A DNA stretch of 41,682 nt from Chara braunii. Taxonomy: Eukaryota > Streptophyta > Charophyceae > Charales > Characeae. Numbering within the stretch: position 1 is the first letter of the stretch; each line of letters opens with the position of its first letter. Position numbers and translations under genes: made by a program. The notes beneath the pieces are model-generated. The model searched no databases. It was not told where the DNA came from and saw nothing but the letters and a program-made list of their open reading frames with translations. Below are positions 20,811-31,440 of this stretch, one piece after another. The stretch lies in contig BFEA01000370.1 of the NCBI GenBank assembly GCA_003427395.1, positions 1,033,407 through 1,075,088 on the forward strand, read 5' to 3'.

Positions 20811-22030
20811 TTAAGGGAAATGTTGTGTGTGGTTTTTGCAGGAATTCGGCTGCCTCGTCAACAGAAAGCAGTATTTTCCCAATCTTCAAGAACATCTTCT
20901 CGTTTTTGTGAGAAATGACGAGGGTTGTTGTTTGACGAAAGCGAAGGGAAAGCCCTTCACGATGCCTGCTGGGGGTTCGAAGAGGAAGCTAGAGGCGTCG
21001 CATACCATTCCACCGCAACCAGTGAGCGCAGCAGACACAAGTTCTGGGGATTAAGAAGAAAAAAGTGAAGATTTTGGCGAAGCTATGGACGTCCTTGAAA
21101 CGCACGGGGAATGCTCAACAAAACCTGCATTTGCCGGCGGAGCTCGCTGAAGATGAGGAGTCTAAGGAGCTCGTACATATGTGGAAGGAGTTAGAAGAGA
21201 TTGCTTCTAAAAAGGTATCAGAGAACTCCTTTCGTCTCCACATGGACTGTTTGCACAGACCGCCTGAGAACCTGCAGGACCAGAGACCCCTCGAGATCTG
21301 TGCACCGAACGAGGTACATGTGCAAACTATCATCGCTTCGCTCAAGAAAAACCCTTTTGGGTGTCGTCTTCCTTTTGTTGGTCTAATCGAGCCGGAGAAA
21401 GCAAGCACTGTTGACGCAGTTGACGAGTTGAGATTGTTCTCCGGTGGTTACAAAGTTTTTGTGTTGGGCGAAGGGCACACACGCGAAGCTCGGGATCGGC
21501 TGCGGTCTTGGTTTCCAAAGGTTTCCGCCTTCCAACACTCGAATTGCTATATCTACGCAGGCCTCACTCTGGAGGAAGCCAGAAACGTGGCCCACGAACA
21601 CAACTGCATTGCTGGGTTCTCTAGAGACTTCTCCTTGGTTGAGAAGTTGAAGTGTTGGCAGCAAGTTTTTGTAGAGAAAGGTTTCCAAAAGACAGCGGAC
21701 ACAAAGCGAGCTTGCTTGGAAGAGCTTGGACTCAAACCTGAAAAGAACCTAATCCAGAGAACTGATCTGTTGCTGCAGGTCGCAATACACTCCAAAGAGG
21801 TTTAGGAACTGCAGCTCAAGCATTTTTAGCTTTAGGAGAAGGGGGAGTGTCTTAACCAAAAAAAGTTAAAACTGTGGAAGTGCGAGACTGATTATGCTGC
21901 CTCAGAAGAGTCCGAAGTAACACACAAAAAAGGTAGCAGGAAAGGTGGGGAGACCATGTCTTTGAGTGAGAGCTGCCTTGACGCCACTTGCTGAAGGATG
22001 GGGATAGTAGCGTCATCATCTAAAACACAT
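20811..22030 (+). pseudogene. ParB-like module 5 (best core; frameshift and late stops)
   Basis: The frame from 20827 is open until a one-base insertion (extra G near 21050). From 21065 to 21805 a long open frame covers the whole core. Counting from the Met at 21065, an acidic/helical region is at 25-50, EVHVQTIIASLKKNPFGCRLPFV at 83-105 in pieces, GEGHTREA at 135-142, LTLEEARNVAHEHN at 167-180 and a charged helical tail from 186. A TAG at 21803-21805 replaces the Trp codon of VWELQ, and two more stops follow. The ParB-like assignment rests on motif order only. Confidence 0.78.
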
Positions 22031-22063
22031 ATCTCAATCCAAAACGCTTAAAAGTTACAATGT

Positions 22064-22320
22064 TAAGGGAAATATTGTGTGTGGTTTGTGCAGGAATTCG
22101 GCCACCTCGTCAACGGAAAGCAGTGTTTTCCCAATCTTCAAGAACGTCTTCTAGCTTTTGTGAGAAATAGCGAGGGTTGTGGTTCGACGAAAGCGAAGGG
22201 AAAGCCCTTCACGATGTCTGCTGGGGGTTTGAAGAGGAAGCCAGAGGCGTCGCATACCACTCCACCGCAACCAGTGGGCGCAGCAGACACAAGTTCTGGG
22301 ATTAAGAAGAAAAAAAGTGA
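22064..22320 (+). pseudogene. ParB-like module 6, cut by satellite
   Basis: The frame 22079-22320 is open through the basic region and runs into satellite DNA at 22321 (GTGA|CCCACCG). The chimeric frame ends at 22381. A similar end occurs in the isolated fragment at 35081-35296. Confidence 0.7.
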
Positions 22321-23600
22321 CCCACCGTTAGAGGGGTCCAAAATTATAAAGGGAGTCGGATTCTCATTTTGGGGGGGTTAAATTTATTTCGGGGTGCCAA
22401 GAATGCCCTGGCGGTTAGGACCCACCGCTATACGGGATCAAAAATTATAAAGGGGGTCCGATTCTCACTTAAGAGGGGTCTAATTAATTTTAGGGTGCGA
22501 AGAATGACGGTGGGGTTGAGACCCACCGCTACAGGGGTTCAACATTATAATTGGGGTCGGACTCTCACTTTGTGGGGTGGGAAATTAATTTCAGGGTGTG
22601 AATGATGACCTGGGGGTTAGGACACACTACTGTAGGGACCCAAAAATTATATAGGGGGTCAGACTCTCACTTTGGGGGGGTTGCGATTAATTTCGGGGTT
22701 TGAATCATGACCTGGGGGTTAGAACCCACTGCTAGAGGGGTCTAAAAATTATACTGCGGGTCGGACTCTCACTTTGGGGGCGGTGAAATTAAATCGGGGT
22801 GTGAATGATGACCTGGGGGTTAAAACCCACTGCTATAGGGGTCTAAAAATTATAATGGGGGTCGGACTCTCACTTTGTGGGGGGTGAAATTAATTTCGGG
22901 GTGCGAATGATGACCTGGGGGTTAGGACACACTACTGTAGGGGTCAAAAAATTATATTGTGGGTCGGATTCTCACTTTGGGGGTTGAAATTGATTTCAGA
23001 GTGGGAAAGATGACCTGGGGGATAGGACCAAGCGCTAAAGGGGCGCACAAATTTTATTGGGGGTCGGACTCACTTTGGGGGATTGCAATTAATTTCGGGG
23101 TGTGAATGATGACCCGGGGATTAGAACCCACTGCTCGAGGGGTCTAAAAATTATAATGGGGATCGGACTCTCACTTTGGGGAGGGTGAAATTGATTTGAG
23201 GGCGTGAATGATGACCTGGGGGTTGGGACACACTACTGTAGGGGTCAAAAAATTATATTGTGGGTAGGACTCTCAATTTAGGGGTTGAAATTAATTTCCG
23301 GGTGCGAATGATGACCTGGGGGTTAAGACCCACCGCTGAAGGGGTGGAAAACTTATATTGGGGGTCAGACTCTCACTTTGGTGGGGTTGCAATTAATTCC
23401 GGGGTTTGAATGATGACCTGGGGGTTAGGACAAACCTCTAAAGGGGGTGCAATAATAATAACAGGGGTCGGACTCTAACTGTGGAGGGTTGCAATTCATT
23501 TCGAGGTGTGAATGGTGACCCGGGGGCTAAAACCCATCGCTAAAGGGGTCCAAAAATCGTATTGGGAGTCGGACTCTCCGCTAAAAGGGTTCAACTCTCA
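22321..23600. repeat. G-rich satellite, monomer about 105 bp
   Basis: About 12 diverged monomers. Landmarks in order are ACCCACCGCTA, AGGGGTCCAAAAATTATA, GGGGGTCGGACTCTCACTTT, GGGG(G)TTGCAATTAATTTC, GGGGTGTGAATGATGACC and TGGGGGTTAGG. Starts of the GGACTCTCAC landmark are 95-110 bp apart (22457, 22553, 22655, 22763, 22860, 22962 and on). G runs lie almost only on the plus strand. Confidence 0.95.
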
Positions 23601-25790
23601 CTTTACTTGGGTGTTTGAACGATTTTTCGGGGGTTACGAACCACCACCAAATGGGTAGAAAAATGTTTTTGGGGGTTCGACACTTCGTTAAGGGGGGTAC
23701 AAGTTTAATTCGGGTTCAAACGCTGAGTCAGGGGGGTACGACCGACTGCTTTAAGGTAACAATTATTACTTCCGTGGGCGTACCATAACTTAGGGAGGTT
23801 GGAACTTGTTTTGGGGGTTCGCAGAATTACTTGGGGGTGCGACTCACCTCTGTAAGGGTAAAAACACCATTCCGAGTGAGCGAGTGGATGTTGAGAGGGC
23901 TGCAATTCAATTTTGGGGTCCGAATAATTCTTTCGGGGGGTAGGACCCACCACAAAACCGGTAGAAAATTATTTTGGGGGTCCGAGACTTTGTTAAGGGG
24001 GCTAGAAGTTGATTTCGGGCTGAAACGCTAAGTTGGGGGGTACAACCGACCGCGTTAAGGTAAAAATAATTATTTTTGGAGGTGTACCGTGAATTAAGGG
24101 GGGTTGAAACTTGTTTTGGGGGTTTGCACGTTTACTTCAGGATCTGACTCACGTTTGTTAGGGTAAAAAACTGTTTTGGGAGAGCGAGTAGGTGTTGAGA
24201 GGGGTGTAATCCACTTTTGGGGTCGGAAGGCTTCTGCGGAGGGTACGGCCCGCCGCTAAAGGGGTTGAAAATTTATGAGACCTCGAATAACCTTTCGGGG
24301 GGTACGACCCACCACCAAAGGGGTAGAAAAATGCTTTTGGGGTTCCGACACTTCGTTAAGGAGGATACAAGTTTATTTCGGGTCGAAAGGATGAGTTGGG
24401 GGGGTACGACCGACCGCTTTAGGGTAACAATAATTATTTTCGGGGGCGTACCGTGACTTAAGGGGGTTTGAAACTTGTATTGGGGGTTCGCAGGATTACT
24501 TGGGGGTGCGACTCACCTCTGTAAGGGTGAAAACACAATTGCAGATGAGCGGGCAAATGTTGAGAGGGTTGCAATTCAAATTTGGGGTCGGATGGATTTT
24601 TTCGGGGGGTAGGACTCACCACCAAAGGGGTAGAAAAATCATTATGGGGGTCCGACACTTTGTTAGGGGGGCTAGAAGTTGATTTCGGGTCAGAACGTTG
24701 ACTTCGGGGGTTTGACCGACCGCTACTTTGGGGGGTGTACTGTGACCTAAAGGGGGTAGAAACTAGTTTGGGGGTTTGAATGATTACTTCGGGGTCTGAC
24801 TCACGTCTGACAGGGTACAAAAAATAATTTGGGAGAGCGAGTAGGTGTTGAAAGAGGTGCTATTCAGTTTTGGGGTTAGATGGGGTTGAAACGCTTTTGC
24901 GGAGGGTACGGCCCGCCACTAAAAGGGTTGAAAAATAATTTTTGGTGTCCGACACTTTGTTAAGGGGAGTAAACATTATTTTGAGGGCGAGAACGATTTT
25001 TAAGGGGGTACGACCCACCAGCAAGAGCTAGAAAAATACTTTTGGGAATCCGACATTTTGTTAGGGGCGGTACAAGTTGATTTCGGGTCGAAATGATGAT
25101 GGGGGGTACGACCAACCGCTTTAAGGTAACAATAATTATTTCCCGGGGCGTACCGTAACTTAAGGGGGTTTGAAACTAGTTTAAGGGGTTCGCACGATTA
25201 CTTAGGGGTGCGAGTCACCAATTTGGGTGAGCGAGTGGATGTTGAGAAGGGTGCAATTCAATTTTGGGGTCTGAACGATTGTTTGCGGGGGTATGACCCA
25301 CCACTAAAGGGATAGAAAAATGATTTTTAGGGGTTCGACACTTTGTTAAGGGTGGGAGAAGTTGATTTCGGGGTGAGAACGTTGACTTGGGGGGTACTAT
25401 CGGCCGCTTTAACATAGAAATAATTACTTTGGGGGTGTACTGTGACTTAAGGCGGTAGAAACTAGTTTTAAGGGTTTGCACGATCACTTGGGGGTCTGGC
25501 TGACGTCTGAAAGGATACAAGAAAACATTTCAGGAGAGCGAGTAGGTGCTGAGAGGGGGGTCCAAACGATTTTGCGAAGGGTACGGTCCGCCACTAAAGG
25601 TGTTGAAATTTCATTTTCGGGGTCCGACACTTTGGTAAGGGGTGTAGAGATTGATTTCCGGTTGAAGGGTGCGACTCACCTCTGTAAGGGATCAATTATT
25701 ATTTTGCGGGCGTTACGACCGATCGCCAAAAGGGTAGAATAATGATTTTAGGGGTCCGAGATTTTGCTGAAGGGGTAGACAGAGTCAGGA
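23601..25790. repeat. Higher-order satellite, trimer of about 300-390 bp
   Basis: Three monomer types alternate: a TACGACCCACCACCAAAGGGG type, a TACGACCGACCGCTTTAAGG type and a TGCGACTCACCTCTGTAAGG type. The ACCGACCGC landmark recurs at about 23727, 24039, 24404, 24710, 25099 and 25397. Each monomer is related to the 105-bp satellite before it. Confidence 0.9.
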
Positions 25791-25823
25791 ACACCTCTGC
25801 AAAATACAGAGTCAAAACACGCA

Positions 25824-26231
25824 GTGGAAGGCAGATGTGTCACAAAGCCGTTGTGCTTAACTTTTGTTTGTTTACAGAACTACATACCCGACCAAGTTTA
25901 TACCGTGCAAAAAGCTGAAGCTCCCCAAGGAGCCGGGTTACAGAACAAAAAATCCGGCCAAGTTCGTACCGTGCAAAAAACCGATTCGTCTCCCCAAGGA
26001 TTTGTTAACCCACTGAACACCACTTCAGAAGTAAACCTCCACAGTCAACAGGAGAGAGCAAACGACACAATCAATAACACTAAAGTCAACAACACAAGTT
26101 CAACTAAACCAATTACTAACCTTGCATCCAAAGCCAAACCTCTAAGCAGTAAACCATATACCTTACATGCCCTCCTTCTATCCCGTAACTCCTCTGCTCC
26201 CCATTACCCCGAACATCCTTCCCCCAATTAG
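25824..26231 (+). CDS. Unrecognised open frame at the left edge of element C
   Basis: A 135-residue frame starts right after the satellite ends. It is rich in Ser, Thr, Asn, Lys and Pro and contains a twofold internal repeat (VYTVQKAEAPQGAG... and VRTVQKTDSSPQGF) that reflects a DNA repeat of about 66 bp. A plausible splice acceptor (TTTGTTTGTTTACAG, ending at 25877) lies inside. No known domain. It may be an exon of an accessory gene or a chance frame. A telobox on the minus strand follows at 26228-26236. Confidence 0.2.
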   Translation: MEGRCVTKPLCLTFVCLQNYIPDQVYTVQKAEAPQGAGLQNKKSGQVRTVQKTDSSPQGFVNPLNTTSEVNLHSQQERANDTINNTKVNNTSSTKPITNLASKAKPLSSKPYTLHALLLSRNSSAPHYPEHPSPN

Positions 26232-27455
26232 GGTTTAGCGCTTAAGGACAAGCAGCTTCTTAAATTTAGAAGGAGAAAACACAGTCAAAGACTATAAAGT
26301 ACTACCGTGCAAAAAAAGGAAGGGCAAGGGTAAAAGTTAAGGTTACAGAGGAATGCTGAACTAACTCCACCAGCAATCCACACAGATTCGACAGGCAACT
26401 TAAGTCAGCGCACACAGGCAGCTGAAGTCTGAGAGGAAAAGCGTAAGTCAGTCCCTACAGGCAGCCTTCAACAACTGCAAGACAAGTCCTTAATCCTGGA
26501 GCGCTTAAGTCCGTACAGTCAGCCCGAACCAAGGAAAAAAGAGAAGAGGAAACGTGGATCCGCAGGAATGCTGGGAATGGAGTGGCAATGCCCGAAGCGC
26601 TGTTCTGCCCCTGCCGTACGAGGTGTCCTCTGGGGAAAGGACATCTTCCTTGGTTTTTGGCAGGCAAGGGGAAAGAGGGGGAAGAGGGGAGAGGGGGGGC
26701 GTCGAGGAGGAATTGAGGAGAGGAGGTGACTAGGAACGGAAGAGGCGTGAGCTGAAAAAGGAAAAGCGGCGAGGTTGCAAGGAAAAGCGACAGGAAAAAG
26801 TAGAGAAGTTCTTGGACCTCGAACCTAAGGACCCTATTTCCCTTGAACCAAGTACCTGATCAACTACTGGACAAGATCAGAACCCTGCAACAGGATCATA
26901 ACCCTGCAGCGCTTCATGTTTGTTCATAGAACTATAAATTTAACTGCAGATTTTCAGTTTTTTAAAAGAAGTTGAAACCCTCTACACATCTTCACTTCGA
27001 GTTTAGAGAACTATAGACCCGACCAAGTTCTTTTTGGGCTTGTAACCTCTTCAGCAGCCAACTTTCTGTTCATACCTCTCGTGGTGGTTCCTCTTGACGA
27101 ATCTTGGCTTGCCGCAGGTTGTGTGCAGGATGGTTGCTTGGGTTGTGCCGCTGTTGCCGCAGTTAACGGTGTTGTTGCTGCTGCTGTCGCTATTGTTCCT
27201 GTCGCTGCCGGTCCTGTTGTTGCAGCTGCTTCACCCTGTCCTACAATCCGCAGGTCCGTTGCTGCAGTTTTTGTTGCTGTTGTTGGTGCTCCCTCTCCCG
27301 CAACCGCCTGGGGTGCTGCACGTAATGCAGCCTCAACACTCACTCCCGAGGGGCCTCGGATCCGAACCCAAACCCTGATTGAGTGGGGAAATCAATTTCG
27401 TAAGTTCAAACACTAAACCTTAACTTTTTCCTTACTGAATGCATATCCCTAAATG
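26232..27455. other. Gene-poor flank with purine-rich and GTT/CTG-rich tracts
   Basis: No convincing gene. 26664-26730 is nearly pure G/A. 27120-27310 is rich in GTTGCTG-type triplets, giving artificial Val/Ala-rich frames on both strands. Palindrome relatives lie at 26925-26938 (CATAGAACTATAAA) and 27009-27020 (AGAACTATAG), the latter followed by ACCCGACCAAGTT, which is also seen at 25886. These shared blocks suggest the left terminal region of element C. Confidence 0.4.
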
Positions 27456-27725
27456 TTTATAGGACTATAATGGTGTTGTTGCCGGTGCTGTTGGTGTTGC
27501 CGCTGGCTAGCTCCTCGTCAGGCTGAAAGACATTCGTTGGCCTCCACTCCTCCTAACTGTCGCTTAGTGTTCCTGTTCCCTGAATCGAACCAGTGAGCGC
27601 CCCTATTGGCGCAATCCTTTTCCACAGATGTTGGGTTGTTCGTTGCGAGTGCGATTCTTTTCCTCGCTGCAGGTTCTGATATCGTTGATTGTCTACGCAC
27701 TTGCTAAGCTGTTAGCTTTCAAAAA
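27456..27725. promoter_or_regulatory. Element C 3' flank with palindrome
   Basis: TTTATAGGACTATAA at 27456-27470 is followed by CTGGCTAGCTCCTCG and other blocks matching 10949-11132 and 17514-17695. It is likely the 3' end or terminal region of the minus-strand gene. The palindrome is intact here and decayed in the tandem units. Confidence 0.45.
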
Positions 27726-28345
27726 CTACTCTAACCTTAACACTGACACATCTTCTTCTTCGTCCTTCTCCTCTTCGAAAGTTGTGTACGCCATCCTCGT
27801 TGCTGAGAAAAGAGTGTTGTCACTTTTCAAAGAGAAATTGTAGCAAAGAACACCGGAGTTCCAGTCAAAGATATCTTCAACAATTTCACGTCCTGGCTTG
27901 CCCTTTGCGTTTTTCTTGTAAAACGGGATGTACGCTTCGCCTTTCTCCTTCTGTGCATACCAAAGAACCTTGAAACGTTGTCCCAAGAGCAGCTCGACGA
28001 CATTTCCGATATGGTAAGGTTTATTCCTTTCTTCCTCACCAGGGAAAACTCTAAGTGCGATAAATTTTTCGACCTCCAAATCTTCGTAACGTCCATCTCT
28101 TTCTTCGCTGTGTTGTCTGCTCTTTTGGGCCTCTAAAGAAACAGGCCTTTCAGGTGGAAAGAGATCTTTCAAATTGCGGGACACATCATCTTCAGCCGTT
28201 GTTTTGGTATTTTCCTCAGACGGCCCTTGTACTGCTGGCCATTCGAAAGGAAACTTGACGTTTCTGTCCTTGAAATCCATATTTTCCTGATACTCGATGA
28301 ACTCGTTCCACCAAATCACATTGCCTGAAGTTATATACTTCGCGA
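27726..28345 (-). CDS. Transposase-like gene, C-terminal exon
   Basis: Open to a TAG at 27726-27728. Blocks: WWNEFIEYQENMDFKDRN, FPFEW, DVSRNLKDLFPPERP, FPGEEERNKPYHIGNVV, RFKVLWYAQ, FYKKNAKGKPG, VEDIFDWNSGVL, then an acidic EEEKDEEED end. The IGNVV / VLWYA portion looks like a beta-rich module of the kind found at the C-terminus of this transposase-like family, from memory. This is the only one of three copies without a stop. Ordinary translation from 28319 is possible, but it is best read as the continuation of the preceding exon. Confidence 0.6.
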
Positions 28346-28402
28346 GCGCCGTGATGTTTGCTTTGAGTGCAACAATTGAAAGAGAATGTTGAACACGTTA
28401 CT
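28346..28402 (-). other. Intron-like insertion between the last two exons
   Basis: Relative to units A and B, element C has about 42 extra bases between LVQEDLQ and the TALAKYI block. They begin near GTAACGTG and end near TGCACTCAAAG (minus strand), so they could be a very short intron. The exact junction does not restore an obviously better frame, so the status is open. Confidence 0.35.
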
Positions 28403-29347
28403 GGAGATCTTCCTGGACAAGCTCACCACCACCGACAAGATCCTCACCTTCATGTTCTTCTCTTCCATAGGTTAATCTGAACCGACCTTCTAAGGATCGT
28501 ATTGCATGCTTTGGAGCAGCGTAAATCTCGTCTGCTGGCTCTGACCGAAAGATATTCACACCTTCTCTGTCATTCGGTTGCCAAAGCGAATTGTGGTGCT
28601 GCTTGTTCCACAGACGCACTTCGCCTGCATCATTTTTCTCAATCCGGAAGTGTTGATTGAAAGTAATGTCGTTGACCTCCCACAAATGCGGTTGAACGTA
28701 CTTCTTCCAGTCGAATGTTTCGGACATACGTTCAAGAATGACAGACTTTCCAAGTTCATCCTTGTACGAACTCCGAATGACGTGTTCGAGCTTAGGAAGA
28801 TCGAAAGCCTGTTGTGAGCTGAGTCTACAGTAGAAACTACTAAACATCTGATCAATATCCTTGTGAGTATGAACTACTAGTAGAAAACTTAACTTCACCT
28901 TCCTGAAGATATTCATTTTCACTAGGTAACACAAATAGGAAAGTACATATTTGTTCTTATTTTCTTTCGTCGTATTGTCGAGATTCAGATAAAGAACCCG
29001 TGGGAAAGGCCTTGGAAGTTCGCAGATTCTACGGTGCAGCACTTTAATCATGCAGTTAGAATCCGACTTAAAGTTGTCAAAAAATAATGTCGCGGATGCC
29101 TGCGTTGACCGGCCTAGCACTTTTGCCCCGACAACATGGACCTTAACAAAGTTCCCTTCTTTGACCTTGGAATCTTTTGGGCAATTTCGGAAGTGCGGCA
29201 AAATCGTCTTGCTCTGATACATTTTGTCGATGGTGAAACAAACATACTCCTCGGGTATGTTGAAAGCCTTGTGACGGTGTTTGTAGAGCTTCAACCTTTC
29301 AGCTTCTTGCAGCAAACGGTGCTTCGTCAATGCTCGGTCGTAAGTTT
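28403..29347 (-). CDS. Transposase-like gene, catalytic exon (DUF7869-like)
   Basis: A 315-codon open exon. Motifs in order: AERLKLYKHRHKA, FTIDKMYQSKTILPHF (Asp codon near 29228), LYLNLDN (Asp codon 28977-28979), NKNKYVLSYLCYLV, FLLVVHTHKDIDQMFS (from about 28886). The D ... LDN ... HTHxDID layout is what I recall of DUF7869 proteins, which occur in many eukaryotic genomes and look like DDE/RNase H-fold transposases. The Gly of the usual GHTH is Val here (VVHTH), which may matter. It joins exon 1 in phase across a 915-bp intron. This exon is absent from both tandem units. Confidence 0.7.
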
Positions 29348-30262
29348 CTGTTCGCAAGCACCGCAAAAGAGAGGGTTAGCAAAATGTTACTTTCACAATC
29401 TAATATAACAAGTTTGCAACTCGTTTTACAAAAAAAAAGTTTTCAAGCACAACGAATGACTGTTTTCTGCTCACTAATTCCTGCCGTGAAACAAAATAAT
29501 TTATAGAACTATAAATTCACCTACGTCTCAAAAGAAGAATACAAAGAGCTCACTAGCATTCCTTAACGTCAGAGGCATTCCACTTTCTTTAATTGAACAC
29601 ACTGCAGCCTCGGCAGTGTTTGTCCTGAGGCTTTAAAGCCTACAGAAAAATAACTTTTGACTTCCTGAACACCTTGTTAAAACATTGTCTTGGAAACTCA
29701 AAGACAAAGCACAGAACAAATAGCATCATCAAAAGAGTCTAAATTTTAGAGCCTTGAATTCAAAAAAATCTAAAACGAACAATAATAACAGATCCCAATC
29801 AGGCCCCAGAGTCATTTCCTGTTTCAAGATGCCTAACAAACACTTAGTAGGTCTTAACTACAAATGAATACGAGTTACTCGGACTGGACAACAAGTCACT
29901 GCACGAGAAAGTTGAAATCATCCTATGGTAAACTGACAAATCACAGAATATCACCAGAAAACAACAACCATGAAAAGGATCAATTTATAGAACTATAAAT
30001 TAAATGACATTTGTGAAATTCAGACGAGGTAAAGCACACCAAATCACATGTTCCGTTGCAAAAGGACAACAAACCTCGAATGATTTCTTGTCTGAAACGT
30101 TCTAACAAATTTTTTATAGGACTATAGTTCTACTTAATTTCAGTGACTGGGATGGTACACATGCTCTCAAAAATAGTGGTTGAAACGGGTTTAGGTACAA
30201 GCCAACAACAGACTGAACTGAAGGACAGTAACCCAGACAGTACCAGATGTCTGTTAACTTAC
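29348..30262 (-). other. GT-AG intron of the transposase-like gene
   Basis: The donor AGAG|GTAAGT is at 30262. The acceptor CGAACAG|AAACT ends at 29348, preceded by CTAACCCTCTCTTTTGC as a possible branch and pyrimidine region. The splice is phase 1 and joins ...HIER to ETYDRAL without a stop. Three palindromes lie inside (29500-29515, 29984-29999, 30113-30127). Pieces of this intron survive in units A and B. Confidence 0.75.
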
Positions 30263-31440
30263 CTCTTTCGATGTGGTTGTCTGCGTTTGCACGACCTGTT
30301 TTGAATGCCAAACACTGTGCACAGATGGAAAATCGGTTCGTGGATGGGATCACAACTTTAGGGCAGTGCTCAGTCCAGATCTTCAGAAAGTGTGAAATGG
30401 AAGGAATTTTAGACTTCGGAAACTGGATTTGTCCGAGAGATGAAATTGCTCGCTGTTCAGCATGCTTTCTGTGTTCAAGCGGAAATAGTTCTGCATCCAA
30501 GCAAGTATCTTCCCCGAAGACGCAGAAAGATCGGAAGACCCTTTGTTTTTGTGCTCGTATGTCCGGACGCCTTTTTTGAATGTATTCCGAATAGCAGCAG
30601 TACGCCACGTGGAACATGCATACAGCATTCCCCAAGCCCTTGTACTGTTGTACAAACCTTGATCTTGTTGAACGTGACTCTTAATTGAAGAAGTTCGCCT
30701 TCGTCCGAGAAGTAAGACGCTTCTCTCATCTGCTCAAGGAGGAAGTTCACCTGTTCTGTTTGCTTTATTGACCAAAATACTTGGCCCGTCTCAAGTATTT
30801 CTTCGACGGAAAATCTTCTTATGCACTCACTGTTGCAACACTTTCCGTTCACTATGTCCTCGATGCTGTTCATGCTCGTGTTCAAGTTCGCCTTCTTGTT
30901 GTACACACGAGAACTCTTGTTTCTTTTACCTAAGTTGTAAGGAGCTTTCTCCTCCGCCGATGCTGCTCCGAACATACCTTTGGGTACTTCTTGACTTAAA
31001 GTCTCCTTCGCCATTTGAAGCTGCTCCTTGGAGGACTTTCTGTCGAACCTATTTGTTTCCTGCTCTGGACCTTTAGTTGATATCCCTTCTGAAGACAATC
31101 GCCGACGGAAACGCTTAACGGGGAAAGTAGACGACACACGACGAACACCCAAAATGCTGCCATTCGCATTCGTTTTCCGCCTTGTACAATCGTAAGCAGC
31201 AAGATCTGGCGGCAAATGTAGTTCAGGCTCAAAGACACGTGTCAGAACGACAGGTGTCGTGTGACTGCAATCCTTGTCGTCCTTTCCTGATCGACCTGAT
31301 GAACTTTCGAAGTTGACGTCCATCTTCCTTGCAGTACTGGTGGAGAAAGAGCAAAGTAAACAGTTCGTCGGTGCGAGACAACTTGAATAGACGTATTGTC
31401 TTGTTCTGAAGAGACGCGTAGTGGTCCTTTCGTGTTCCAA
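30263..31440 (-). pseudogene. Transposase-like gene, N-terminal exon, with frame changes
   Basis: The first frame (31440 to about 30660) has a basic, Ser-rich N-terminus, NGKCCNSECIRRFSVEEIL and SIKQTEQVNFLLEQM, which fit the zinc-ribbon-like CC...C start of this family. The homologous continuation then moves to other frames: GVRTYEHKNKG and ILAWMQNYF (about 30570-30450), then HFLKIWTEHCPKVVIPSTNRF and ICAQC (about 30395-30310). At least two frame changes are needed, so this copy is probably inactive unless small introns or sequence errors explain them. The start could also be the Met at 31321-31323, after a CCACCAG acceptor-like site. It ends at a clear donor. Confidence 0.6.

Larger units (their letters stand above)
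16155..22320. mobile_element. Tandem unit B, second copy of the decayed composite transposon
   Basis: Same order as unit A with about 90 percent identity by eye. It lacks the 47-bp duplication of unit A and differs in which stops and frameshifts have accumulated, so the copies have evolved independently since duplication. It ends abruptly at 22320, where a module is fused to G-rich satellite. Confidence 0.75.

Noticed and set aside
22079-22381. Novel fusion gene of a ParB-like module and a glycine-rich tail
   Set aside because: The tail is satellite DNA read by chance after a breakpoint at 22320.
26455-26667. Minus-strand 70-codon frame
   Set aside because: No domain, no homologous copy in the window, and adjacent to a purine-rich tract. 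No support for coding.
27011-27416. Val/Ala-rich frames on both strands
   Set aside because: They come from a GTTGCTG-type low-complexity tract. Openness on both strands is compositional.
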